In this document: positions 45,869 to 55,590 of the stretch, piece after piece | Numbering within the stretch: the stretch's first letter is position 1 | Layout: every line of letters starts with the position of its first letter | Source: Maribellus sp. CM-23 | GTDB lineage: Bacteria; Bacteroidota; Bacteroidia; Bacteroidales; Prolixibacteraceae | Assembly: GCF_021354595.1 (NCBI RefSeq) | Contig: NZ_JADWYJ010000007.1 | Span: forward strand, 62,001 to 126,000 | Length of the DNA stretch: 64,000 nt | Direction: 5' to 3' | The notes under the pieces: model-generated | The model's database searches: none | Told to the model about the DNA's origin: nothing | What the model saw: only the letters and a program-made list of their open reading frames with translations | Position numbers and translations under genes: made by a program

Positions 45869-46867
45869 ATGGTTGAATCGAATAAAAATAAAGTACTAAA
45901 AAGATACCTAAAGGGGAACTATTCTGTAAACGACCATTTACAGATGAAGCAGTGGTTGAGGGACAATTCGGAATACAAAGAAATCGAACCCTTATTGGAC
46001 GATTCCTGGGAGGCTTATGGTGAACAAAGATCAGAACAGCCTGAACAACATGTTTTTGAAAAAATCATCAGCCAAATATGGCTTCAGGAAGAGGATCGGA
46101 AAACCCGGAATAACCTACGAAATATATTTATCCGGGTTGCTGCTGCTCTTGTTATCGGGTTGGTTGCAGGATATTTTGTTTCGAATTTAAGACAAGCCCC
46201 CTATGCGCCTGCGTACTTTACAGCGCATGCTCCCAAAGGTTCCATTTCAGAAACGCTACTGCCTGATGGCAGCTTGGTTGTTTTGAATGCAGGCTCCACG
46301 CTGGAGTACGCATTGGGAAACAACAACCAGGTAAACGAAGTTCGTTTAAACGGGGAGGCATGGTTCGATATTCATCCTAATCCGGAGCGGAAATTTGTTG
46401 TAAAAACATCGCATTACAATGTAAATGTTACAGGAACACAATTTAATGTAAAAGCTTACGAAGAAGACGACATAATTACAACCACATTGGAAAAAGGAAG
46501 TGTAGCCATTGAGTCGGGCGAAAAAATAGCACTTGCTTATTCCCCCGAATTAAAACCTGGCGAACAATTTTCATTAAATAAAGAAACCCAGAAAGCTATT
46601 TTGAGCAAGGTAAATACAAAAATATACACTGCTTGGAAAGACAATAAGCTGGTTTTCATAAATATGGATTTAGATGAGCTCTTTGTACTTCTTGAACGTA
46701 AATTTGGGGTAGATATTGAGATCTCAAATCCTCAGATTCTCGACCTGCATTATACTGGCACAATCAAAAACGAAACCATCCTGGAAGTACTCGATTTGAT
46801 TTCGCACACACTTCCACTTAACTATGAAATTATCGGACAGAAAATAATAATAACAAAAATCAAATAA
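45869..46867 (+). CDS. FecR-family anti-sigma factor, second cassette
   Basis: A 332-residue protein. N-terminal sigma-binding helices (VLKRYLKGNYSVNDHLQMKQWL), a membrane helix at about residues 90-108 (AAALVIGLVAGYFV), the periplasmic FecR domain (HAPKGSISETLLPDGSLVVLNA, quoted short as LLPDGSLVVLNAGS) and a DUF4974 C-terminus (FINMDLDELFVLLERKFGVDIEI). Partner of the sigma factor upstream. Preceded by TTAGTTAGA joined to AAAGAAAAGAGGG at 45812-45833. Confidence 0.94.
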   Translation: MVESNKNKVLKRYLKGNYSVNDHLQMKQWLRDNSEYKEIEPLLDDSWEAYGEQRSEQPEQHVFEKIISQIWLQEEDRKTRNNLRNIFIRVAAALVIGLVAGYFVSNLRQAPYAPAYFTAHAPKGSISETLLPDGSLVVLNAGSTLEYALGNNNQVNEVRLNGEAWFDIHPNPERKFVVKTSHYNVNVTGTQFNVKAYEEDDIITTTLEKGSVAIESGEKIALAYSPELKPGEQFSLNKETQKAILSKVNTKIYTAWKDNKLVFINMDLDELFVLLERKFGVDIEISNPQILDLHYTGTIKNETILEVLDLISHTLPLNYEIIGQKIIITKIK

Positions 46868-46905
46868 AGTGCCTATGATAAAAACCTAACTGGCCAATGA
46901 AAAAA

Positions 46906-46962
46906 GCCGGCGATGCTCCAACATCAACCGGCATTTGAGTTTAATAACGGTGCTCCAACACC
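46906..46962 (+). promoter_or_regulatory. Twin hairpins with the same loop upstream of the second susC
   Basis: Hairpin one: GCCGG-c-GATG-CTCCAA-CATC-aa-CCGGC at 46906-46932. Hairpin two: GGTG-CTCCAA-CACC at 46949-46962. The loop CTCCAA is identical while the stem pairs differ in a compensated way (A-T to G-C), which points to a selected RNA structure. They lie between fecR and susC, 28-85 bases before the susC ATG. Confidence 0.6.
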
Positions 46963-46990
46963 ATAATTAATTACTAAAACAATCAAATTT

Positions 46991-49900
46991 ATGAAATTTT
47001 TTATGAATCGGCCTATTACTCATTTTAGGGCCGTCCGAAAACTTATGATTATTATGAAACTAACCTGGATATTACTACTTGCAGGAATGCTTCAGGTTTC
47101 TGCCTCAGTATATTCTCAGTCAGTCAAATTTTCATTTAATCTGAAAAACCAAAAGGTTATCGATGTTTTGAATGAAATTGAGACCAACAGTGAATTTCGT
47201 TTCTTCTACCAGAACGAGCAAATTGAATTGAATCGTCGGGTAACCGTCCAAACCCAAAATGCAACCGTAGAAGAAATCTTGACAGACATCTTTAAAGGAA
47301 CAGATATTTCCTATTCTTTAAAAGAGGAAAAATTGGTTCTGTTAATGAAAGGAAATAGTCTTAATTCGAATGGAACAGATAGCCAGCAGGGTAAAAAAAT
47401 CTCAGGGAAAGTTACCGACAAATCCGGTCACCCTTTGCCTGGCGTGACCGTTGTGATTAAAGGTAGCACACAGGGCACGGTGACCGATGCAGATGGTAAA
47501 TACTCTTTGAACACACCCCAAAAGGATGCCACATTAGTGTTTTCATTTGTAGGAATGAGACAACAGGAAATCCCAATTGGAAGCCAAGTAAACATTGATG
47601 TGCGAATGGAAGAAGAGACGATTGGGATTGAGGAAGTTGTTACAATTGCATACAGTTCCATGAAAAAGACATCATTAACATCTTCGGTCTCCTCATTTAA
47701 AGGAGAAGAACTAACCAAGGTTCCGATCACTGATCTTAGTGCCGGTTTAGGAGGAAGAGTATCCGGGTTAATCACGCGTCAAAACTCTGGTGCTCCTGGC
47801 GATGATAAAGCAAAAATATTTGTCAGAGGGATCAGCACAACTGGAAATGCTGCTCCCCTGCTTATTGTTGATGGTGTGCCGCGTGATTTTTCAACACTTG
47901 ATCCCAATAGCATTGAAAGCATTACAGTTCTAAAAGACGGAGCAGCCGTTGCTCCTTATGGTATAGGAGGCGCAAACGGGGTTGTTTTGGTTACAACCAA
48001 AAAAGGAAAAAAGGGGAAACCTACAATTACATACGATGGCTACTATGGTATTCAAAATTACACCGCCCTTCCCGAGTATGTAAATTCATATGAGTATGCT
48101 TTACTTAAAAACGCAGCGAATCAAAATGTTGGTCTTCCTCCGCTCTATAATGATGAAGCCTTACTGGCATTTCAAGATGGCTCTGATCCGGACCGGTATT
48201 CTCCGATGACTGAAAAACCTATTGATTATATCATTTCTCCCAATGCTCCCATTACCAATCATAGCCTAAGTATTTCAGGAGGAAATGACCAGTTAAATTA
48301 CTTCGCCAATATTGGTTACCAAGACCAAAAGGGAATGTGGAGTACTGCAAGTTCAAAGAAATACAATTTTACGTCGAATGTTGATGCTGAAATTACCAAT
48401 ACGACATCTGTTTCCTTGAACCTGACAGGATCGTTAAAAAAGAGACTAGAACCCTCAACCGACAATGAAGCCTTTTATAAGTTTAGGATTTTTGAGCTAA
48501 TTGGATACATGTGGCCAGATATTCCTACAATATTTAGTAACGGGATGGTCGGACATTATGCCTATAGGTCTACCTTTGACAGCGGGCAAGTAAGCGAAGA
48601 AGATAACCTTGTCTTTTCTACATTTTCAATAAAACAAGACCTCCCATTTATCAAAGGCTTGAGTTTAAAAGCAAGTATTGCCTATGACGCAAGTTTTTGG
48701 ACGAACAAACGGTTCCAAATTCCCATTAAAATTGCGTCTTTAATTTCCCAACCGGGCGAACCCAATGTCATTAAAGAGAGCCCCTTTGGCATAACAAAAC
48801 CCAAGCTAATAGAAAGCTATGGAAAGGCTAGCCAATTGACATATCAGATTGGCGCTGATTATTCAAGATCATTCAATGAACATAACTTTAGTGCACTCGT
48901 TTTGCTCGAATCAAGAGAAAATGAAAGTTCAAGAATCAGAACAAGTGTACAGAATTACTCACTGTATATTGATGAAATAGACATGGGTAGTTCAAATAAA
49001 TCAGATTGGGGAATTGGAGGAAGATCGAACCATGCCAAACAAATGGGTTTGGTTTATAGATTGACTTATGATTATAAATCAAAATATCTAATTGAAACTA
49101 GCGGAAGGTATGATGGCAGTTACTATTTCGCTCCTGAAAGACGATGGGGATTTTTTCCTTCAGTTGCCTTGGGCTGGAGAATTTCAGAAGAAGGATTCAT
49201 AAAAGACAATGTGGAATGGATTGATAACCTGAAAGTCAGAGGATCATATGGGGAAGTTGGTGCTTTAGCAGGAGCGCCTTTCCAATATATCTCCATGTAC
49301 GGTATTGGAGGAGGATATAATTTTGATGACCAAGGGGTTGTTGGATTAAGAGAAACCTCCCCTGCCAATGAAAACATTACCTGGGAAAGAGCAAAAAAGA
49401 CAGATGTTGGCTTCGAACTTTCAATACTTAACAGTTTATTCCGGATAGAAGCTGATTTTTTTCATGAAAAAAGGTCTAACATGCTGGTATCACCCAACAT
49501 TACAGTCCCAAGCGAATATGGAATTGGCTTAAATCAAATCAATGCAGGTGTAATGCAGAATCAAGGTTTCGATCTGACTTTAGGAACCTATAAGAAAGTC
49601 AACAACGATCTATCAGTCTCAATTTCAGGAAACTTGACTTTTGCTAAAAATAAATTAATTGAAATATTTGAAACGGATCAAACCTATAACAATCCCAATA
49701 GAAGAAGAACCGGGAGGCCTTTAGGAGCAATCTTTGGTTTAGAAGCAATTGGATATTTTCAGGAGTCTGATTTTGATAGCGAAGGAAATCTAAAACCCGG
49801 CATTCCAACACAGCCATGGGGAAAGGTCCATCCCGGCGATATTCGGTATGCAGACCTGTCTGGACCAGACGGCGTTCCTGATGGCAAAATCGATGAAAGT

Positions 49901-50443
49901 GATGACCAAACTTATATGGGTTATATGGCCCAAAATCCGCAATTAGTATATGGATTGTCACCGTCTATAACCTATAAGAATTTCTCCTTGGATATTTTCG
50001 TACAAGGCGCAGGCAAAGCAGACTACTATGGCTATGGATTATACTCATGGGCATTTCACAATGGAATGAGTGCCCATAAAGAGCATATGGACTATTGGAC
50101 ACCGAATAACCCAAATGCGAAATATCCGCGAATAACACCTTCGCCCACAACCAATAATACCATTAATTCATCAAAATGGGTGTACGACGTAAGTTATGTT
50201 CGATTAAAGAACATCCATGTATCCTATACATTGCCTGCTAAATTTTTGCAAAAAATTAAAATCTCAAAAGGAGAAATCTACCTTTCAGGACAAAACCTAT
50301 TAACTTTTACTAAAAACAAAAACTTTGACCCAGAGGTGCTTGACAAAAATTTCATTGGACATTTTGGCTTTGCTTCGCCCAACCAGGGTTGGCAGTATCC
50401 TCTGCAGAAAGTAGTTTCATTGGGACTAAAAATTACGATATAA
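46991..50443 (+). CDS. SusC-type TonB-dependent receptor with STN domain, second
   Basis: A 1,150-residue protein. Signal segment (about residues 18-43, VSASVYSQ), STN domain (VIDVLNEIETNSEFRFFYQN, to about 120), regulatory-like domain (ISGKVTDKSGHPLPGVTV), TonB-box-like EEVVTIAYSS, plug (APLLIVDGVPRDFS, GVVLVTTKKG) and a C-terminal barrel ending VSLGLKITI. Function as for the first SusC: energy-dependent uptake of a bound oligosaccharide and signalling to FecR. The sequence is A+T-rich relative to the housekeeping genes in the window. Confidence 0.96.
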   Translation: MKFFMNRPITHFRAVRKLMIIMKLTWILLLAGMLQVSASVYSQSVKFSFNLKNQKVIDVLNEIETNSEFRFFYQNEQIELNRRVTVQTQNATVEEILTDIFKGTDISYSLKEEKLVLLMKGNSLNSNGTDSQQGKKISGKVTDKSGHPLPGVTVVIKGSTQGTVTDADGKYSLNTPQKDATLVFSFVGMRQQEIPIGSQVNIDVRMEEETIGIEEVVTIAYSSMKKTSLTSSVSSFKGEELTKVPITDLSAGLGGRVSGLITRQNSGAPGDDKAKIFVRGISTTGNAAPLLIVDGVPRDFSTLDPNSIESITVLKDGAAVAPYGIGGANGVVLVTTKKGKKGKPTITYDGYYGIQNYTALPEYVNSYEYALLKNAANQNVGLPPLYNDEALLAFQDGSDPDRYSPMTEKPIDYIISPNAPITNHSLSISGGNDQLNYFANIGYQDQKGMWSTASSKKYNFTSNVDAEITNTTSVSLNLTGSLKKRLEPSTDNEAFYKFRIFELIGYMWPDIPTIFSNGMVGHYAYRSTFDSGQVSEEDNLVFSTFSIKQDLPFIKGLSLKASIAYDASFWTNKRFQIPIKIASLISQPGEPNVIKESPFGITKPKLIESYGKASQLTYQIGADYSRSFNEHNFSALVLLESRENESSRIRTSVQNYSLYIDEIDMGSSNKSDWGIGGRSNHAKQMGLVYRLTYDYKSKYLIETSGRYDGSYYFAPERRWGFFPSVALGWRISEEGFIKDNVEWIDNLKVRGSYGEVGALAGAPFQYISMYGIGGGYNFDDQGVVGLRETSPANENITWERAKKTDVGFELSILNSLFRIEADFFHEKRSNMLVSPNITVPSEYGIGLNQINAGVMQNQGFDLTLGTYKKVNNDLSVSISGNLTFAKNKLIEIFETDQTYNNPNRRRTGRPLGAIFGLEAIGYFQESDFDSEGNLKPGIPTQPWGKVHPGDIRYADLSGPDGVPDGKIDESDDQTYMGYMAQNPQLVYGLSPSITYKNFSLDIFVQGAGKADYYGYGLYSWAFHNGMSAHKEHMDYWTPNNPNAKYPRITPSPTTNNTINSSKWVYDVSYVRLKNIHVSYTLPAKFLQKIKISKGEIYLSGQNLLTFTKNKNFDPEVLDKNFIGHFGFASPNQGWQYPLQKVVSLGLKITI

Positions 50444-50468
50444 AACTATTGTAAAAAAGAAATAGAAT

Positions 50469-52106
50469 ATGAAATCAAATATTACACATATTTTACAAAG
50501 AATATCATTACTTGTGGCACTAAGTTTTTTTGTTACTGCATGTACTGATTATTTAGATGTTACACCCAAAGATCGTGTTTCTGATGATTATGTCTGGGAA
50601 TCAGCGTCAAGTGCTGATTTGATTTTAAACGAAATTTATGGGGGCATATATGCGCCCATCAACGAGACTGATCCCATCGAAAACTTTTCTGACAATGCTA
50701 TAAACCCGATGCAATATAATGCATACAGCAGAAGCACCTATAACATAGGCGCATATACTCCTTCAAATACCCCAAACAATATTTGGTCTGGCTGTTATCA
50801 TTATATTCGGGCATGCAACCTATTCATAGAAAATGTAAGTGTAACTGATTTTAACGAGGATTGGAAAAAATTAAGGTTGGCCGAAGCAAGGTTTCTCAGG
50901 GCATATTATTATCATCAACTATGGATGCAATATGGTGGAGTTCCAATCATTACAAATGTTTTGGACTATAATACGCAAGGCGAACAAATATTCAGGGAGC
51001 GCAATACTGAAGATGAGACTTTTGATTTTCTCGTTGATGAATTGCAGCAAATTGAATCTGACCTACCAAAAATTGCCGAATCAAAAGGAAGGGTAACTCA
51101 AGGGGCTGCATTAACACTGAAAGCCTGGTGCGAACTTTTCAAGGCTAGTCCACAAAGAAATCCCTCTAATAACAAAGAAAGATGGGCAACAGCAGCTTCT
51201 ACTTATAAAAAAGTTATTGATCTGGATGTGTATGAATTGTTTCCGGATTATGAGTCCTTATTTTATGATGACAATGATAATAACAAGGAGTATATTTTTT
51301 CAAAGCAGGTATTACAAGGCACTGGAGGCAGCCGGGAAGGATTTCTTGGCCCGTCCTGGGTGAATGGGTCATTAATGTCATGGAATGGTTCTGTCCCTAC
51401 CCAGGAACTGGTAGATTCATACGTGATGGAAAACGGACTTCCGATTACAGATCCGGCTTCCGGCTATGATCCACAAAACCCTTATGTTAATAGAGAAAAA
51501 CGCTTCTACCAATCAATCTGCTATTACGGATCAACATGGCTTGGAGAATACATGGAAATTCCTTCAAACATTGCAGAACCGCAAGGAGGTAGTGCTACAG
51601 GATATTATTGGAGGAAAACAATCGACCCTAAATATACTGTTTTTGGATATAGTCAATTAAGCGGTGCTGATTGGCCATTTTTCAGGTATGCTGAAGTTCT
51701 GCTAGGGTACGCTGAAGCTTTAAACGAAGCGAATGGACCAACACCCGAGGTATACAATGCAATGAATCAAGTGAGAGAACGCTCAGATTTGCCAGAACTT
51801 GAAGAAGGCTTAACTCAGGACCAAATGCGGGCTTCTATTTATAGGGAAAGAAGAGTTGAATTAGCTTTTGAGGACAAAAGATGGCTTGATTTGTTAAGGC
51901 TAAAACTAGCGGAGTCAATGATAAATGGATATGTATTACACGGAATGCAAATTGAAAAGCAGGATAATGGTACATTAACCTACTCTGTCGTAAAAAATAC
52001 CTTCAATATCTTTCAGGTTTTTGATCGTGACAAACATTACTTGTTGCCTATTCCACAAAGAGCTATGGATAAAAATGATAAGTTAGTTCAAAATCCTAAT
52101 TATTGA
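50469..52106 (+). CDS. SusD/RagB-family surface glycan-binding lipoprotein, second
   Basis: A 545-residue protein starting 25 bases after susC. Lipoprotein signal LVALSFFVTAC (Cys25). SusD features: YLDVTPKDRVSDDYVW, LRLAEARFLRAYYYHQLWMQYGGVPII and the C-terminal RASIYRERRVELAFEDKRWLDLLR, each cited in part, ending VQNPNY. Partner of the second SusC; the pair forms the uptake complex. A nested hairpin follows the stop. Confidence 0.95.
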   Translation: MKSNITHILQRISLLVALSFFVTACTDYLDVTPKDRVSDDYVWESASSADLILNEIYGGIYAPINETDPIENFSDNAINPMQYNAYSRSTYNIGAYTPSNTPNNIWSGCYHYIRACNLFIENVSVTDFNEDWKKLRLAEARFLRAYYYHQLWMQYGGVPIITNVLDYNTQGEQIFRERNTEDETFDFLVDELQQIESDLPKIAESKGRVTQGAALTLKAWCELFKASPQRNPSNNKERWATAASTYKKVIDLDVYELFPDYESLFYDDNDNNKEYIFSKQVLQGTGGSREGFLGPSWVNGSLMSWNGSVPTQELVDSYVMENGLPITDPASGYDPQNPYVNREKRFYQSICYYGSTWLGEYMEIPSNIAEPQGGSATGYYWRKTIDPKYTVFGYSQLSGADWPFFRYAEVLLGYAEALNEANGPTPEVYNAMNQVRERSDLPELEEGLTQDQMRASIYRERRVELAFEDKRWLDLLRLKLAESMINGYVLHGMQIEKQDNGTLTYSVVKNTFNIFQVFDRDKHYLLPIPQRAMDKNDKLVQNPNY

Positions 52107-52137
52107 TCGACTTTTAGGATTACTAAAATCAATACGG

Positions 52138-52180
52138 CTATTCGGATTTAATCCTTCTGACAAGGAAAAAATCCGAATAG
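52138..52180 (+). promoter_or_regulatory. Nested hairpin downstream of the second susD
   Basis: CTATTCGGATTT (52138-52149) pairs perfectly with AAATCCGAATAG (52169-52180), and inside it CCTT (52153-52156) pairs with AAGG (52162-52165). No T-tract follows. Same position as the hairpin after the first susD, although the sequence differs. Confidence 0.6.
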
Positions 52181-52288
52181 TCCCTGTTTACAAAATTTAC
52201 CAGTTTCAAAAGGTTAGCATTCAAAAACGATCAGCTAACCCAGATATGTTGAGAACTCTCTATACTAACTTAAAACACAATTATAATC

Positions 52289-53710
52289 ATGGAAAAGAAG
52301 CACATCTACTTTATCGCAATAGCCATAGTCTTATGTTTATCCCCGGTGTGGGTAATGGCCGACATTAAACTCCCATCAATTTTTGGAGACAATATGGTTT
52401 TGCAGCAACAAGCCAATGCTGCGATTTGGGGAGAAGCAACTCCAAACAAAACAGTAACAGTCGTTACATCATGGAATAAAAAAAGCTATTCTACAAAAGC
52501 CAACAAAAATGGCCAGTGGGAGTTGGCCATTCAGACCCCAGTTGCGGGCGGTCCATATTCCTTAACCATATCAGATGGCAAAAAGATAACACTAAATGAC
52601 ATCTTAATTGGAGAAGTTTGGATTTGTTCGGGACAGTCAAATATGCAAATGCCAATGAAAGGCTATTGGAACGAGCCGGTTGATGGTTCAAATAAAGCGA
52701 TTGCCACATCCACTAATAAAGCGATCAGACTATTTACTGTGGACATGGTAAAGAGTCTTGAACCCCAAGCTGATTTTCGGGGAGAGTGGACTCCCTGTAC
52801 TCCTGAAAATGTAGCAGAATTTAGTGCAGTAGGCTATTTTTTCGCTGAAATGATTCAGCAAACATTGGATGTACCAATTGGAATTATTTGCTCAAGTTGG
52901 GGAGGAACACGCATTGAACCCTGGATAAGTGAAAACGAATTAAAACGTTTTGACTGGGTAAGCTTACCCGACAAAAAGGAGAAAGGAGAATTATCGCCAC
53001 AAACTCCCACCGTTCTTTTTAATGCAATGATTGCTCCAATGGTTGGCTACACTATTCAAGGAGCATTGTGGTACCAGGGCGAATCAAACAAAGATGAACC
53101 GAAACAGTATGAAGAACTTATGAATGGTTTAATTCAAGACTGGAGAAAAGCATGGGGAATTGGGGATTTTTCTTTTTTCTTTGTGCAAATTGCTCCTTTC
53201 ATTTACCCAGGACAGGGATTAAATTCCGCTTTTCTTCGGGAGGCCCAGCTTAAAGCATCAACAGCAACCCCAAACACCGGATTAGCCAGCACAATGGATA
53301 TTGGAGAGAGCAATAGTGTTCATCCAGCCAACAAAAAATTGGTCGGAGAAAGGTTGGCTTTTCTTGCATTATCGAAAACCTATGACCAAAAAGGATTCGG
53401 GTATTCAGGGCCAGTGTTTAACGAAATGATTGTTGATGGACAAGTCGCAAAACTTACTTTTGATCACACCGGAAATGGTCTGACTTCATTTGGGAAAAAA
53501 CTTGTGAATTTCAAAATAGCTGGAGAAAACAAACACTTTGTGCCAGCTGAAGCTTTTATCAAAGGGAGTGAGGTTATTTTGTTCTCGCCAAAGGTTGAAA
53601 AACCGGTTGCTGTAAGGTATGCTTTTGAAGACTTTGTTGTTGGAGAACTTTATAATACCCAGGGATTGCCAGCATCTTCATTCCGTACTGATGATTGGGA
53701 AATTAAGTGA
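52289..53710 (+). CDS. Sialate O-acetylesterase-family (SASA) secreted esterase
   Basis: A 473-residue protein with a Sec signal peptide (residues 1-25, WVMA). The family core is SGNH-like: IKLPSIFGDNMVLQQQ, catalytic serine S117 in SGQSNMQMPM, SSWGGTRIEPW, GALWYQGESN and the C-terminal Asp/His block DIGESNSVHPANK. Members remove acetyl groups from sialic acids and, in many glycan-use loci, from plant or algal polysaccharides. The ATG is preceded by ACAATTATAATC, a leader shared with two efflux genes. A hairpin follows the gene. Confidence 0.9.
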   Translation: MEKKHIYFIAIAIVLCLSPVWVMADIKLPSIFGDNMVLQQQANAAIWGEATPNKTVTVVTSWNKKSYSTKANKNGQWELAIQTPVAGGPYSLTISDGKKITLNDILIGEVWICSGQSNMQMPMKGYWNEPVDGSNKAIATSTNKAIRLFTVDMVKSLEPQADFRGEWTPCTPENVAEFSAVGYFFAEMIQQTLDVPIGIICSSWGGTRIEPWISENELKRFDWVSLPDKKEKGELSPQTPTVLFNAMIAPMVGYTIQGALWYQGESNKDEPKQYEELMNGLIQDWRKAWGIGDFSFFFVQIAPFIYPGQGLNSAFLREAQLKASTATPNTGLASTMDIGESNSVHPANKKLVGERLAFLALSKTYDQKGFGYSGPVFNEMIVDGQVAKLTFDHTGNGLTSFGKKLVNFKIAGENKHFVPAEAFIKGSEVILFSPKVEKPVAVRYAFEDFVVGELYNTQGLPASSFRTDDWEIK

Positions 53711-53725
53711 CAAATCCAGTTTTTG

Positions 53726-53756
53726 AGTTATGCTTTTTGGATCAGATCGCATAACT
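53726..53756 (+). promoter_or_regulatory. Hairpin after the esterase gene
   Basis: AGTTATGC (53726-53733) pairs perfectly with GCATAACT (53749-53756), with further T-A pairs outside. No strong T-tract. It is the third unrelated intercistronic hairpin in the glycan-use region. Confidence 0.45.
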
Positions 53757-53868
53757 TAAATTGAGGAACGACATTTCTCTTTTGGTAATCAAAACAACCG
53801 AGATTAATTAACTGAATAGCTTACCATTGAGGATGATTTTAATAAAGATTTAGCTAACAACAATCAAA

Positions 53869-55488
53869 ATGATACGAAGAGATTTTATAAGTTCTCTGGC
53901 TTTAGCCGGTGGAGCACTGTGCACTCAACAGGTGAGTGCACTAAGCTTTTTTAATAAAAAAAACGAGGTAAGAACATTTCATTTATCTGTCAGTTCTTAT
54001 TCTCTTGATAATAACCCTGACCTATTCGCTCTTATTTCTCAAAGTGGAATTACACATGTTTGGCTAACCGGATACATTAATGGGTATTGGTATTATCCGG
54101 TAGAAAGGATTAAGTTCTGGAAAAATCGCTTTATTGAAACAGGTGTGGCAGCGCATATCCTACATGTGCCTCTGGGGCATCCCGCAAATCTATCGGCGCA
54201 CAAGGGATCCAGTTCTTTAGGGATAGAAGGAGAAATTCCAAATATAACTCCCAAACACTGGAAGAAAACAACTGTTTCCGACGGATCTTTGTATTCCGGT
54301 ATTTCCATCCACCCTCCAGTTATTGAAGAAAATATTGAAGCGTTGAAGAAATCAAAAGGTTTTGGCTTTAAAAAAGTATTCCTTGATGATGATTTTAGAC
54401 TCGGAACGCTTCCCGGCATTATTGGTGGATGTTTTTGCTCAGAGCATAAGCAAGCCTTCCTGAATAAATATGGATATAACAATAATTCCTGGAATGATCT
54501 GCTTCACAATATAAAAGAACGTGACCATACAGAAGTCCTACACTCTTGGGTAAATTATACTTGCGACCAGCTTTCTTCTGAATATAACCGAATGCAATCT
54601 TCTGTAACTGACATCCAATTGGGGATAATGGTGATGTATTTAGGTGCCGAAAAGTCGGGGATCCGTTTAAGTGACTACAAGGATTCTCTGTTGCGTGTAG
54701 GGGAAATGATGTTCGATGACAATTCATTTGGGAAAATCAAAGGCAAAACAGATGAACTTTTCAGTTCCCTTTTTCACAGGCGTTTCGTAACTCCGGAACT
54801 TGCATTTAGTGAAACAACCGCTTATCCTCCCAAAAATCTATCGGCCAAAAACCTGGCAGCCAAACTAAATGTGTCTCTATTGAGTGATGTTCGAAATACG
54901 CTGTTTATGAGTGGGCTGACTTCTTTCCCTTTGGAATATTGGTCAACTCTTGCTCCTGCAATGACTAAGAATGCAAGCCTCCATGAAAAGGTAGCAGGTC
55001 AGGTTCCTAAAGGACCTTTAAAACATTATTGGGGAGATGCAAGTCGCTATGTTAGCAATGATCAGCCATACAGTCTCTTCCTTGCATCAGGAGTACCATT
55101 TGAAATAACTGATGCTTTAGGTGAAGATGGTTGGACTTTCCTTTCAGAATATGACGTTCGATCAGTAACTAAAGGAAAACTAAAAACCAGTGGAACCAAA
55201 CTCATTCATGGGAACCCGGAATATAAAGACTTGGCTGCAATGAAATATATTCCCGAAATCATGGATGATATTTTTTCTTTTAAGCATGAAATTGTAGAAA
55301 CCCTAACCGACATTCCTTATGTCAAGGAAGACCTACCAGTAGTCTGTGCTTGGTACCCCTCAATAAGTTCAATACTGTTGTGGAATTTATCGGAAACTAG
55401 GCAAGAGATGACAGTTGTTTATGGGGACAAACGGCTAAAAATTAATATCGATGGATTAGAGTCAGAAGTTTTATCTATAAATCAATAA
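53869..55488 (+). CDS. Tat-exported protein, possible TIM-barrel glycosidase-like, unrecognised
   Basis: A 539-residue protein. The N-terminus (MIRRDFISSLALAGGALCTQ) is a twin-arginine signal with R3-R4. I do not recognise the family with confidence. Features: an early HVWLTGYINGYWYYPVERIK, KVFLDDDFRLG followed by GGCFCSEHKQAFLNKYG, a Cys-x-Cys-x-x-His pattern next to acidic residues that resembles TIM-barrel hydrolases with a C-x-C metal or structural motif, and a C-terminal beta-rich SSILLWNLSE tail like the small all-beta domain of many glycosidases. It follows the esterase in the second cassette and is its last gene. Confidence 0.5.
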   Translation: MIRRDFISSLALAGGALCTQQVSALSFFNKKNEVRTFHLSVSSYSLDNNPDLFALISQSGITHVWLTGYINGYWYYPVERIKFWKNRFIETGVAAHILHVPLGHPANLSAHKGSSSLGIEGEIPNITPKHWKKTTVSDGSLYSGISIHPPVIEENIEALKKSKGFGFKKVFLDDDFRLGTLPGIIGGCFCSEHKQAFLNKYGYNNNSWNDLLHNIKERDHTEVLHSWVNYTCDQLSSEYNRMQSSVTDIQLGIMVMYLGAEKSGIRLSDYKDSLLRVGEMMFDDNSFGKIKGKTDELFSSLFHRRFVTPELAFSETTAYPPKNLSAKNLAAKLNVSLLSDVRNTLFMSGLTSFPLEYWSTLAPAMTKNASLHEKVAGQVPKGPLKHYWGDASRYVSNDQPYSLFLASGVPFEITDALGEDGWTFLSEYDVRSVTKGKLKTSGTKLIHGNPEYKDLAAMKYIPEIMDDIFSFKHEIVETLTDIPYVKEDLPVVCAWYPSISSILLWNLSETRQEMTVVYGDKRLKINIDGLESEVLSINQ

Positions 55489-55590
55489 ATTAAGCGTCTA
55501 TTGGTTCACATCAGAAGTAAAATGCCATGTAAGATATCAACCGACATATTACTAAACTGCATTCTTCGAAAAGAAGTGTTTTCTATTTCC

